From positions 714 through 64,713 of the forward strand of contig VZTI01005563.1 in NCBI GenBank assembly GCA_013397865.1: a DNA stretch of 64,000 nt, read 5' to 3'. This document shows positions 48,534 through 61,511 of the stretch, piece after piece. A program made the translations under genes and the position numbers. This DNA is from Struthidea cinerea. Its lineage: Eukaryota; Chordata; Aves; Passeriformes; Corcoracidae. How positions within the stretch are numbered: position 1 is the first letter of the stretch; every line of letters begins with the position of its first letter. The notes beneath the pieces are model-generated. The model was given only the letters and a program-made list of their open reading frames with translations, was not told where the DNA came from and searched no databases.

Positions 48534-49890
48534 AATGACCCACCGCTGCTAGGAAAGCTCGACCCTCCTTTATCTTACGAAACGAGACGGGATCATTTGG
48601 ACAGAACATAAACAAACCCCTCCGAAAAACAGCAACCGAAGCGTTCCTGATGGAACTCCCTCAAAATCTAAACACGTCAGGCTCTATAATCAACTGCAGC
48701 CATGCCATAGATGGTGAGAGAGGCTTGTGATCAGGGAACAATGCACCTAATTGCTCACATATAGGAAAAGAGTGTGGCTTCTGCTAGAAAGCAGGCAGGC
48801 ATCCCTCCTACTTTGTCTCTGTCAGCAGTAAGAAAAATCAAACACAGTTTCTCGTATCTGCATCCACATTAAACAGTAATTCTGTAATTGGAAACAGGAG
48901 GAGAAGCAGAGGAGGGAGGAGCTTCGAGTGGGGGAGATTTTTAAATTTTCTGCAAGTGCTACACTGGATCTCTCCATCGAAGAGCTGATGTCCTAAGGGG
49001 ACACTTCTGGACACCTCAGAGTCACACAGCCCTCGGCTTCATTTCTTCTTGCTTCTTTTCTCATTCATTGATCTTACTGTTCCAAGAGACAGTATCCTCT
49101 CCAAATTAACAAAACACAGTTTTCCTGGACTTCAGGAATGTCATCAGAGATGCGTTGTCTTCAAGTTCACAGCCTGGTCCTTCCTGTAGCTCAGCATCAA
49201 CAGGCACTGCTTAACTAAAGTACCAAAAGACCCCAAAAGAGAGTTATAAAGCACTCTCAAAACCCACCACCCCTTTTTCCTGGGATGCAGTTCACTGCAG
49301 CAACTGGAAGTCTAAAAAGCAGGGAAAAGCAGTGGAGCTCACAGCAACACTGCCACTCCTTCTGCATGCACTGCCAGGGAAAGGGCAGGAGCTGATGGAC
49401 AGCCACTACAAACGCCTCCTTACTCCTAGGAAACTCCCTGTGCCTGTCTTCATCCCACACATCCTGCCTCAATTTTCCTATGAAAATGGTTGAACTGGGC
49501 TGGAAGTTGGAGGGGAGCAGGTAGGAAGTATCTGTATTCCATCTGAATCCAGCTGTGACGTACGGGCCTGCAAATGACTATAAATGTAGGAGAAAGGCCC
49601 TGGTTTAACACCAGTATTAAACCAGTAGTAGTCAGCATTTACTGAGCCATTAATCCCACTTCCACATCCCTGTGGTCTTCTGCACAACCACTAACCTGGC
49701 CTGGCCCCAAGCACTTAATTGAACGTGAGCACAAGGGAACACATCCCGGGCTTGCATTGTCCTGACTGCCAAAAAACACAGCACAATGACTGTCCTCATT
49801 CCCATTTCCTAGACGGAGAAATGCGGACAGAAGGAGGAGAAGCAACCGTGGAACTCGTGCACCAGAACCAGCACTTTGCAAAGCCCAAAC

Positions 49891-51310
49891 CTCCCAGCTC
49901 AAATTCCCTGTATGGAAGTGGCCAGCACAGAGCCATTGCTCCCTGTTCCAAATTCCCAATTCAAAATTCCCAATTCAAATTCCCTGTATGGAAATGGCCA
50001 CCACGGAGCCATTGCTCCCNNNNNNNNNNNNNNNNNNNNNNNNNNNNNNNNNNNNNNNNNNNNNNNNNNNNNNNNNNNNNNNNNNNNNNNNNNNNNNNNN
50101 NNNNNNNNNNNNNNNNNNNNNNNNNNNNNNNNNNNNNNNNNNNNNNNNNNNNNNNNNNNNNNNNNNNNNNNNNNNNNNNNNNNNNNNNNNNNNNNNNNNN
50201 NNNNNNNNNNNNNNNNNNNNNNNNNNNNNNNNNNNNNNNNNNNNNNNNNNNNNNNNNNNNNNNNNNNNNNNNNNNNNNNNNNNNNNNNNNNNNNNNNNNN
50301 NNNNNNNNNNNNNNNNNNNNNNNNNNNNNNNNNNNNNNNNNNNNNNNNNNNNNNNNNNNNNNNNNNNNNNNNNNNNNNNNNNNNNNNNNNNNNNNNNNNN
50401 NNNNNNNNNNNNNNNNNNNNNNNNNNNNNNNNNNNNNNNNNNNNNNNNNNNNNNNNNNNNNNNNNNNNNNNNNNNNNNNNNNNNNNNNNNNNNNNNNNNN
50501 NNNNNNNNNNNNNNNNNNNNNNNNNNNNNNNNNNNNNNNNNNNNNNNNNNNNNNNNNNNNNNNNNNNNNNNNNNNNNNNNNNNNNNNNNNNNNNNNNNNN
50601 NNNNNNNNNNNNNNNNNNNNNNNNNNNNNNNNNNNNNNNNNNNNNNNNNNNNNNNNNNNNNNNNNNNNNNNNNNNNNNNNNNNNNNNNNNNNNNNNNNNN
50701 NNNNNNNNNNNNNNNNNNNNNNNNNNNNNNNNNNNNNNNNNNNNNNNNNNNNNNNNNNNNNNNNNNNNNNNNNNNNNNNNNNNNNNNNNNNNNNNNNNNN
50801 NNNNNNNNNNNNNNNNNNNNNNNNNNNNNNNNNNNNNNGAGCCATTGCTCCCTGTTCCAAATTCCCAGTTCAAATTCCCTGTATGAAATTGGCCAGCATG
50901 GAGCCATTGCTCCCTGTTCCAAATTCCCAGTTCAAATTCCCTGTATGAAACTAGCCAGCACGGAGCCATTGCTCCCATTTAAAATTCCCAGTTCAAATTC
51001 CCTGTATGGAAGTGGCCAGCATGGAGCCATTGCTCCCATTTAAAATTCCTAATTCAAAATTCCCAGTTCAAATTCCCTGTATGAAACTGGCCAGCACGGA
51101 GCCATTGCTCCCTGTTCCAAATTCCCAGTTCAAATTCCCTGTATGAAACTAGCCAGCACGGAGCCATTGCTCCCATTTAAAATTCCCAGTTCAAATTCCC
51201 TGTATGGAAGTGGCCAGCATGGAGCCATTGCTCCCATTTAAAATTCCTAATTCAAAATTCCCAGTTCAAATTCCCTGTATGAAACTGGCCAGCACAGAGC
51301 CATTGCTCCC
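49891..51310. repeat. minisatellite with about 62-bp units and 198-bp higher-order period, interrupted by gap
   Basis: Each unit runs GAGCCATTGCTCCC, then either TGTTCC or ATTT, then AAATTCCCAGTTCAAATTCC, then CTGTATGAAACTGGCCAGCA-type ending. Units vary: 62 bp (TGTTCC type, ACTAGCC ending), 61 bp (ATTTA type, GAAGTGGCC ending) and 75 bp (ATTTA type with an extra AATTCCTAATTCAA insertion). The three form a block A-B-C, 50901-51098, repeated as 51099-51296. The left part (49891-50019) has two to three units; the middle is unsequenced. Confidence 0.95.
50020..50838. other. assembly gap, 819 Ns
   Basis: A run of N inside the minisatellite. Both flanks are minisatellite units, so the true content is almost certainly more of the same array; the length of the run may be an estimate. 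Confidence 0.98.
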
Positions 51311-53746
51311 ACAACCCGGATCCAGAGGTTGGAAATGAATGGAAAAACCACGCAGCTTTAAGTCTAGGTTTGCAGGACTATGCTTCCTCTATTTTATACG
51401 TCCCAATAAAAGGCCTTTGGGGATATAATCTGTAAATATAAACTGTAAACCATTATTACTTCCTACAAGCACTTCTGAAGAGGAGCGTGTGTGCTCATAT
51501 GTCAACAAGCACATCCCTAAAACTAGGCTAATCCTTCTGGAATTTTGCACATGTGGTTTTCCAGGCATTGGCTCTTCTCTGCAGGGTCCAAGGGCAGGCA
51601 AAGACCTGCACTACACTGTAATACCAGTATTAAAAAATCCACCAATTGTCAATAAATCCATGCTTCCGGGACTCTTTATTTTCAGGATCCAGTAAGGCAC
51701 GCTGAAGAGAAAACCCCATACTGGGTTATAAATATCAATGAAAAAACAAAGTTTTATGAGGAGCGGTATAAATAGCTTATGAACACTGTGAAAGAAACAC
51801 AAAACCAGAATCCTGCCAAAAAATGGCTGTGGTCCGAGAGGCTGAAGACTTAGAATTCCCCAGTTGTGTAAACCCTGAGCAGTTTGATTAATCTCAGTGT
51901 CTCAGCCTGCTTATCTGGAAAATGAGGATATTGCTTCATTCCTGGTAAGGGTGGTGTGACAGCAGCAGTGTTCTTGCTTCATTTCTCATCCTCAACTCTC
52001 TCCTTCACGCTGCTCAACGTTTAGCAGTGTCCCCATTTCCCATACGTGTCAATAGTACATTTTTTGCCCCTTACCAACAGCCCATTTTTCATTTACAAAG
52101 CCCTTTTTACCTTCAAAAAAGCTCCCCAAGACACAGCTACTTCTGAGATGGAAGGACAGATATTGTGACAATATTTAATTGCACCTCAGTGGACATCAGA
52201 AGAGAAGCTTTACCCAACTGTGAAAGGGTTAAGGAAAACAAAATTATCTTGGCCCTGTAGAGATTTGGATGTGGACACAAAATTGGACAGTTATTCTGCC
52301 AAACAGAGCAGAAATACCGTGAGAAGTTATTAAGAAACAACCTATAAGAAAGCTTAAAAAATAAGCTTTGTTTTTTAAAGAGGGAGAGAGGTATGACAGG
52401 TAAGCAGTGGTTAGCTCCAGAAACACAGAGTCCTTCAGCGGTACTGCTGTGGGGATCAGAAAGTTTAGGAAGAAGAGGGCTCTGTCTCCATTCCCTTGGA
52501 ATTCTTTGGGAGTCTCCAATTTAGGTGCTTTCACAGCAAAACCAGCTTCATTTGGTGTAAGCAGTGGGACCACAGCAACTGCAGGCACCAGCCCGAGCCC
52601 TCATACCCTCCACAATACCCTCTTCTAATCCATTCCTTATTGTTCACTGTCCTTCCTGTAATCTGGCTTTTGAATCATGCCCAGCTCCCCAGATGTGCTC
52701 TGAGTAAGCTCTTTGTACATCCCATAATGACCTCTCTTTACTTGCCTTCAATTCTTCTATTTATACATCCCATGATCTGTACGCTTGCCAAACAAAGAGG
52801 ATAGTAAATTTATATCCTCTGTCACTCCCAGTTCCTTTTCTTAGGGAACGTCAAGATGGAGAATCTGACCGGGGCACCACTACAGAATAATCCAGTGCAA
52901 TCCCTTCTAAAATACTCCAGAGCAATTTCTGGGAAGAGATTATCCCTGCCCAGCACCTTCTTTATACAGGTGAGCCCTCGGCCTGATAAAATCCACCCTC
53001 CGTAGCCTCTCCCAAACAAGCCAGGAAAATCAGATTTCAGAAACCACGGTCACTTAATAATAAACATCAAGACTACAATTACATCAGTTAATGACCTAAA
53101 GTATCGGTGTCATAAGAGCTGACTATTCTCAGTTTATTTTTAAAAAGCCACGAGGAAATAGAAACTCAACCTACTGCTCTCGAAGGAATTTTTTTAGGTT
53201 GCTGTCAGCAACACCAGCTTGGGTTCTGTCGGGGTGAAATACGCATCTGTCGCTCGATATAAAATGGAAATTTTATCTAAGGGAAACACGGCGCGGTGCT
53301 GAGAGCCTGACCCCAGGAGGGCAAGGCTTGGAGGCTCACCAGGATGAGCACATCCCCGCGCTGCCTGCAGACAGAAATGATTCAGGTTTTGAGTCACCGG
53401 CCAGACTGCACCGAACTCGGGGCGGGAGCATCCCGAGCGGCTCACGAGGAAAGAGACAGCACCACCGTGGGTTTGACACCTCCGGTTCCATCTCCAATGT
53501 TATTTCAGCGCAGTGAATTGCTCACAGCAGCGTTTATGTGCGTGAGTAACTCATGAATCACAAGCTCTGTCATTTTTAGCCCAGCTCTGCCCGCAGCCCA
53601 ACATCAGTGCGGGCTTTTGGGACGAGGCAAACACAAAGCTCCACCACCCAGATGAGAATGTTTGCGTTCAACAAGCACCATCAGGCAGGGTTTGCTCTCC
53701 AGGAGTATTTTGATAGCACTAAAGACCAGCAGCAATTCTAGCCCAG

Positions 53747-54123
53747 TGTCGCTGTTACGTCCGAGGCACATAAAGAAAACGCCACAGAGTCCAGGCTCAT
53801 GAACAAGTGGAAGCCGAAGCTTTTCTTTAATAATTTTCTGACTATTCTATAGGATAGATGGCAAAAAAGTGTATTGAGTGGCAATGGGTAATTGGTTCCT
53901 CGGCCATCCACCCCTTGAGAGGATTGGCCATGTCCTAAGATACCTATTCCAAAATATTTTCAAAGTCAAAGCTGTAACAATCTTGCAAAACAGCCTGCGG
54001 GTGCAAGAAGTTTATGGAACTGTGACCTTGTTTAAAGTAGTTTCCATAGGAAAGACAGTCTGCTCACAGAATACTGAGAAGAGGCTGAAGAATTTCTCTG
54101 CTTCTGGCTTTTTAGCACCTACA
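53747..54123 (-). mobile_element. solo LTR, copy 3, inverted
   Basis: 377 bp on the minus strand, flanked by perfect GCCCAG hexamers (53741-53746 and 54124-54129), a clean 6-bp target-site duplication. Sense orientation is the same as ABTB2. In that orientation it carries a weak TATA (TATAGAAT) and ATTAAA. The plus-strand open frame across it (138 codons from 53878) is a shadow, not a gene. Confidence 0.93.
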
Positions 54124-57100
54124 GCCCAGGACAGAAGCTATGCCTCTCTTAATTTTCATTCCCTCAAACAAACGCTTGGAAGTATTTGGCAGTTTTCCCC
54201 CTCAATACAGCAGATTAGTCTCTTACTAATGACAGCATTTTGCAACTCTCTGCTTCCTCACATCAAAGCATCCTGGAGATCTTGTCAACAATGACCAATT
54301 GTTTGGACACCGACAAGTGGAGCTGAGGCATTCCACTGACTCACCGACTGCTCAGGCTTTAACCCTCGATCTTTCCAACACTTTTAGCCCATTTCTCACA
54401 TCGTGTGTGGTACTCAAGGACCATCTCCTACCACCTACATTCCTGCCTGGCTTCAGCACCTATTTCACTCTCTGCTTCTGCATCTCAATTCCTCTTTCTC
54501 GTCCCCCATCACCTCTTCGTTGTCGCCACACTTGCACTCAGGGCTCAGCCTTTTTCAGTCACCAGCTCCAAAGGAGAGCAGATCCAACATCTATTTTCGA
54601 ATGTGCCCTTTTAGGGGTGGCAACACCGCAAGAATTTGGCGATATATGCAAAGCTGGCAGGGGGAAAAAAAAAATTTAAAAAAAAAACCAACCAACTGTA
54701 CTACAAGGCTCTGGCCTGTCTCTCTCACTGCACTGAGTGCCAAGTGCATTTCAAAGCCTAAAGTCTCTTGGTTGTAGCCATTTATAGTTTGTATAAAAAG
54801 CATAACTTGTACACTTCCATTAGAGCCCTAAATATAACTGCCCTGAGCAGGAATTCGCTGCTCAAACAGGACCTCTTTGAATTTTGCTTCCAAAAGAACG
54901 CTGCTGCCACTGCATTATTTATAGACATTTTCACTAAGATCTGAATACTTGGTCAGGAAACCACTCCGATTAATGGATCCCCCAGCATTGTTTCATAACT
55001 CTGAAGAAAACCTGTGTTTTTATTTTAAAACAGCCGATTTTTTGCATAAGCATAAAAAGCAGCAGTTCTGAAGAACTGGCCATGGCTCTTTGAAAAATTT
55101 GGGAGCACCACCACACGTTCTGGGTTTTTAACTCAGCATCTGTGTAGGGGTGAAAATTACAGTCCCAATCTTGTATTTTATTTTAAAAATACACTTTGAT
55201 ATCTCCATCAAACCCATGCAGCAGATCCATAACGGATTCAAGCATTCAGCCCAACTAATTTTGACAGCGTGCTGTTGTTTCAGGGCTTTCCTGCAAGGGA
55301 TTTTCCAGTTACCCCATTTCACAGCACGCAATTATTTTCCTGACACTTGGAACATCATTATTTGTAGAGGTGAAATGGAAGGGAAAAAAAATAATTTTTC
55401 ATCATTTCAGGCGAAATGATGGAAAAACAGGGAAAATTGCCTCACGGCAGAAGCAAAATGAAAGGATTTTTAGAGCAAGATCCTTTAATTGACAAAAAAA
55501 TTACACAGCTGGAAAAAACTCTTATTTTAATGAACAATCACAGCGTTACCTTTGTCCATAAAACTTCTGTAGTCATTAAGGCACAGAATAAAATGCCCGT
55601 TTTATACTTTGTTGGTTCTGTGTTGCTCTACATCGTGATTTTCTTTCTGAGGGCAACGTGCAGCATCTCCACTGCTGGGAGGCAGAGATGCACAGCACGG
55701 AAGGACTCGAAAAGCCAAGGTCCATCCCACACAAATAATCCCATCCCACAGAAGCAATCACTTCGTGGATCCAGCTGTTTGTCTGCCACCGCTACATCCC
55801 AACAATATTAACTGCTTTGATTATTGCCAAGGGGGGGACGAAAAAAAATCTTAGAAGGCTTTTTGAATTTGTCATGGAATGAAGCAAAAGGCAGAACCAC
55901 GGCAGAGGCAGATTTGGGGAGGCTCGTGTGTCTTAAGAATGCTTTTTTTCTGTTCTTTTTACCAAATTATTCAAGTGACAGCTCGAATAAGAGACTGTTC
56001 TGTTAAAAAAGGACAAGCTGGTAAAGGCTAAAACTGGGCTGCCCTGCAGCTCCACTTAAGGCTGGGAACAGATTGGAATAGGAGATAGGAAACATCATTT
56101 GGATCCGAAACAGAAACTTACTTGGAGTTCAAATTGTACTTTAGAACTATCTTTTCCCCCAAAAGTAATACAATGATGCCAGGGAAGGGAAAGGAGCACA
56201 CAGAAGACTCAGAGAGGCTGGGAACAGATGGAAGAAGGATGGTGGAAAAGGAACAGGAAAAAAAACCCCAAACCTGAGCATTCCCTGATGGAAGAAATCA
56301 GCGGTAAACAGTCCTATAAATAAAAGCCAATTCTACACCTTTGCCTTGGAAATATTTTATTTTTCCTAAAAATTCTTGAGGAATGCGTAGCAGTCTCTAT
56401 CCTTTAACCCCCAGGATCATTTGTCTCCCTTCCCCTCATCCCAATTCCCTGAGAAGTGGCACAGCAAACAAAGGGGGATTGAGCAGAGCTCGGACGTGCC
56501 TTGGCTCAGTGCTGATGGAACTTGATACCCACTGTAGCTGCGTGGGCAAAGCCACTCAGCTTCCAAGACCCCGTCCCGGGCTAATTACAAGATCACTATA
56601 ATAAGATAAAAAGATAAACGACTCAATTTTTAAATACTGAGCTTTGAAACCTGAAGTTACGCGTGTTTGTTTTGATTTTTTTTTTTTTTTGCTGTTTTAT
56701 AGTTCTTCTACAGGGCAGAATAATCAGACAAACATTAAAATGTAGCAGTCTCCTCACTACCTATTTTCAAGATGATCTTCACCTTCCTGCCCTGTTCTTC
56801 CTAATAAATCACTGATTTACTGTTCAGGCCCTGCAGGCCCGACCATTGCTTCTTCATCTCAGTGGGAGCCAAATGATGATTGAGGTACCAATATATTAGG
56901 CTGGCCTGATTCAAAGCAGGGTAAGGAACAAAGCATTTGTGCAGAGCAAAGACAAATGAATATAAATCAAGTGCTAAGCCATTTTCTGTGATGGATTAGC
57001 ACCTTTCTTTGACCCAATAATGTCAAGGGGTCTCCAAGCTGACAGGAACTAATGTGGAAATCTGTGCTGTGTGAAGCCAGGAGGAATCCTGATCTCCAGC

Positions 57101-57323
57101 TGCACTGCTCCTCTGTTTGCATTTTGCTCTCGCTCAGGTGTGAGCAATCCATCTCCTCCATCTCCCCTTGGGAAATGTCACTACAGCACCCACCAAAACT
57201 ATTTCTAGAGAATAAAAGATTTCTTCCATGCTGAGTTTCTGCCTGTAATCCCATTTTTACCAGAAAACCAGCAGGTCATAAATGGTACCTAGCCAAGGAC
57301 GGGATGGAAAAGCTTTCTCAGTA

Positions 57324-57671
57324 TCCCACAGAACGGTCTGGGTTGGAAGGGATCATCTCAAGGAATCACCTCATTCCAAACTCCTGCCACGGACACCTTC
57401 CACTAGCCCAGGTTGCTCCAAACCCCATCCAACCTGGCCTGGAAAAATTCCAGGGATGGGGCAGCCACAGCTTCTCCGGGCAACCTGTGCCAGGGCCTCA
57501 CCTCCCTCACAGGGAAGAATTCCTTCCCAATATCCCATCCAGCCCTGCCCTCTGGCAGTGTGAATCCATTCCCCCTTGTCCTGTCACTCCAAGCCCATGT
57601 CCAAAGTCTCTCTCCATCTTTCTTGTAGCTCCCTTCAGGTGCTGGAAGCTGCATCAGGTCACCCCGAGCCA
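57324..57671 (-). mobile_element. CR1 LINE 3' fragment, about 350 bp
   Basis: Reverse-oriented CR1: CCCACAGAACGGTCTGGGTT, CACCTTCCACTAGCCCAGGT, GGATGGGGCAGCCACAGCTT, GAATTCCTTCCCAATATCCC, ATTCCCCCTTGTCCTGTCAC and CTCCCTTCAGGTGCTGGAAG. The octamer tail is absent at the left end. 5'-truncated like the others. Confidence 0.92.
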
Positions 57672-60600
57672 CCTCGCTGGCATCTGGCGATGCTGCCAAA
57701 GTACAAAACTACACAAAGCCAGCAGCAAAAAGCAGATGCTTGGCTCAAATCTGGCAACTTTGCCAAAAACAGATGTGAGGAAAAAAAATTAGTGTACACA
57801 GAGAAAACTTGAGTGGGAGTCGAGGCCAAACCTCTCAGTTCTGGCCGTGTGCAGTAGCTGGAGCTGTATGATATCGTATTATACGAAATAGTGGTTAAAA
57901 TGCACCGCGTCACTGACTGGTGGCAAAGCTGCAGGGTTTGAGAGCAGGAAACACATCCAAGTCCTGCAGCTACTGCAGCCTCCAGCACTGGCGTCTTCCA
58001 GATGCAAAAGTTGAGTACGACTTGTCCAAAACAAGAGAAGAGCAACGTTTGTCCTGGGTTTGCACCACGAGCCTGGACACTTGGCTATGTAAAAACAAAG
58101 GGTTTGTGCCTGGGCTGCTCTCCCAGCTCGCTCTGGATCTGGCTGCAGGCAGCCTGGGATGCTCAAACCCCACGGGTGAGTGGCACTTGTTTAACCTGCT
58201 GGAGGACTGAGGCACCTCTCACCCTCACCCCGCCCGATGCTGATGGAAGATCATGGATATTGTGTGCTCCAGGCTGGATTCCACCCTCGTGTCTCCACAC
58301 CACACCGATAAGAGGCAGTATCTCAACCACACCCAGGGCGTTAAAAACGAGCTGAAGGTGCTCTCATTACCACCTACATTGTTTGAAATTTCCACTGAGC
58401 TACATCCAAAGTGAGAGCAGCCCCGCTCCTCTTTGTCCCAAGCTTTGTGTTCCCGGCCTCTGCTGTTGTCAAAGTTGGAATATCCTCCCTCAGCAGGCTC
58501 AGCTTTGGTTACATCAATTCCTTGCCCCAGCATAAGCACTGTGTAAACACATAAATGCGAGTGCAGGCATAGGAGGGGCAGTGGGGACATGTCTGGGGGC
58601 AAAAAAGGATGGGTGAGACTGCAGCACCCCCGATTCAGTTCAGCTTAAACCGCCACAAAATCACATCCTACCAGTGCCACCACGTCTTGTAGAAATAACA
58701 GAAACTGCTGAAAAAATCATAAATTAAGTAAAACCCCTCAAATTTAATCTCTTCTGCTTTCAGAGAAAATAGTAGAAGACTTACTTTCAGAAGTCAATAG
58801 AAAACTTATCCACAGTTCTGGCATTCCGAAGCAAACGGAATTTGCCAAGTGCAAGAAGTTGTTTATAAGAAAAGAAACAGAGAACTGGAAGTGGTTCCAG
58901 AAAATTTATTATGACCCACCTGACTGTAGCCAAGAATATTACATCAGCCCAGATAGCCTGAGAACTGGAACAATATTGCTCTCAAATTAGCAAGTCGCTG
59001 GTACCACAGGCAGGGAGAAATGGTTTTGCAGGAGGTCTGGGTTCTCTCCCCAGCTCTGATGGGCAAGGCTCCTTCCAAACTCACTCCCTGTGACCAGAAA
59101 CAAAGGATTTCTTCTCTTTATTCCTGAGGTTGGTCCGCTGGCTTTGCTGGGGGTGGGGAATTGGGGTTTGTTTTTAAAACATCTTAAGATTCTTAAGGCA
59201 GCGAGCATCTCTTAGTAGAACACTTTCAGAATTTGCTGTACTCAAACATGAGCTTTCCTGGTTCCTGCTTAAAGAGGGACGACAACAAGGTAACTCCAAC
59301 CCTAAAGCCACAGAGCCCCTGGTGCTGCTGCTGAGTTAGAACCAAGCCCAGTGCCAGCAAGCCAAGGAATTCTGTGGTGCCACGTTCAAAAAAGGAAAGC
59401 ACAGCACGCGCAGAGAGGTCAGCCGGCACTTCAGCAACTCAAAGGTCGTAATTAGAGAACACCTCTGCAATATTTAGACAATTTCACTCCGAAACAGAAC
59501 ACAGCACTGAGCAGCAACAACGTGACAGCTCATCCAACAACCTTCTCTTCCTCTCCCACTGCAGTCGAAGCCTGAGTGCTCCCCACTGCAGCTGCAGGGG
59601 GATTTCTCTCATTGAGCAGCACTGATAAATTACCTGTTTTATGAGAGTCTAAGAAGCCAAGACTCATAAACTCTCCGATGGAGCTGCCATGACATCATTA
59701 ATTCTGGAGCAGCATTATGGATGCCTTTTATCTTGAAGGATCTAAAAGAACTTTCTTACACATTTAACAAGGTAGTTCATCAGCAGTGCTTCCTGGAAAG
59801 AGCCTTTCTCTCCCTTCTCTTTCTGTCCCCTCTCAGCGGAGCACTCTGAGGAAAAAGGGTCTGAAATGAGGTTCTGCTTCTGAACATTCAGTTCTTACAA
59901 TGGTGAATCCTCTTAAACAGCTCCAGTAATCTCCTATTAATCTCTCCCCAGAGTTAACACTCTGGGGCAAAAACATAATCATCTTTAATCCATTTGGGCC
60001 GGGGGAAGCTCCAGGATACAGCCCTGAACCAAAAGCATTTAGTGCCTGAGCTGAAGTTTTCAGTACATCATCCCAGGATGGAAGAGGCTTCCTCCAAGTT
60101 ATCAGCATATCCCAATCCCACACCTCCATGAACACCAAGGGCATCCCCAGCTGGAAAAATACCTCTTAAGCACTGACTCAAGCAAGAACCACACTGCCTC
60201 CAACCACAGAGAGCTCAGCTCTTATAAGCATGGTCACATCATCCACAAGGCCCACGTTAGGTCTAAATCACACCATAGTTCAAATTTTGTATGGGTTTTT
60301 TTTTTATCTATGAAACACATAAACCACATAAGCAAATAGCTAATGAAAAGCAGAGCGCAGGAAATTTTACAGGGCAAACAGAGGTCATCTGTTTCAAAGA
60401 GGTTATGTTGTCATTTGCGTTTCTGCTGCCAAATGTCTTCTCCACGAATGAAAGAGCACTTGTTGCATCAGGTTTCATCCCCAATTTCACTTTCTGTATT
60501 TTGTAATGAGAGGAAACGCACTTCGGATACATCAGCATTTCTCTTCTCCTCACCAAGCACTGAGGAGGAAATCACGGGGGGTTGCAGGTTTTTTATTTGT

Positions 60601-61471
60601 TCGTTTAGGGTTTTGTTTGTTTGTTTCTATCCACACCTGCCTGGAACCTGAGGTGTGGATTTCGAACTATCACGAAAAGCTGTGAAGGAGCATTTGGGCC
60701 CTCTACACAGACAGAGCATATTTGTCAGAATTTGGTTCACATTTAGGCTTCACTAAAGACATCATCCCCACCACTCTCGCTCCAAACATAGTCAAAGAGC
60801 TGAGGTTTGGGTCTAACTGGAGCCTTTAAGAACTATTTCCATTTCTTAGGTAGGAAGGAAAAGGTCTCTGAATTTCTTTCCATGTAAAAACAAACGGACA
60901 ATTCCTCTTTTCTTCTGGGATGCAGTGAATAGACCCAAACCACTCTTTGCAGAAACGCTGATTTATGGATTTCAATTGGCCCTTCCTCCTTTTAAAGCAG
61001 TCTGAAGCCTCAAACAATACCTGGTACAAAGCAAAGATCCATATCACTGTCTTTGTTTTCCAGCAAGAGAAACAAGAGGCACAGCCATCAAAGCCCTTGG
61101 TTCTCCAGGAAACCCAGTGCCCTGGAAGTCAGGGAAAAGGGTGGGAGAACAGAAAGGGTTATCAATAATTCCTTTCCTGTTGGCACATCTTTGGTGACCA
61201 CAGGGCGCCTTGGGTGCCGTGTCCAGGTAAAATCCATTTCCCCTTAGCAGATTTTTGCAGTTTCCTCCAGGGTACCTGCCTGGCAGCCTAAAAGCTCAAG
61301 GCATTTCCACATGGATGTGGTTTACTCAGTGTCTTCAGCCGGGAGGGACAGCAAAAATCCAAATCATTTCAGTGCTAGAGTCTACTTCAGGACTGTTTTG
61401 GTTACCCTCTGGCTTGTTTTCTTTATGTGCCCTTTCTCCTGAGGGATAGTGCCAACCAGACACGTAGCTCT

Positions 61472-61511
61472 ACAAAAAAAAAAAAAAAANCTCTACAAAA
61501 AAAAAAAAAAC
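61472..61511. other. one-base N between two copies of CTCTACA plus A-run
   Basis: GCTCTACA followed by about 17 As, then one N at 61490, then CTCTACA followed by about 15 As. The sequence before the N is repeated after it, which points to overlapping contig ends joined with a placeholder base. Confidence 0.85.

Noticed and set aside
49719..50978. Apparent 299-409 codon ORFs on both strands across the gap
   Set aside because: Most of their length is the N run; the rest is minisatellite, whose 198-bp period keeps frames open by chance.
49891..51310. CRISPR-like regular array
   Set aside because: Units are contiguous and vary as whole repeats; there are no unique spacers, and the genome is that of a vertebrate.
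53878..54294. 138-codon plus-strand ORF
   Set aside because: Lies mostly within the inverted solo LTR; LTR sequence, not coding.
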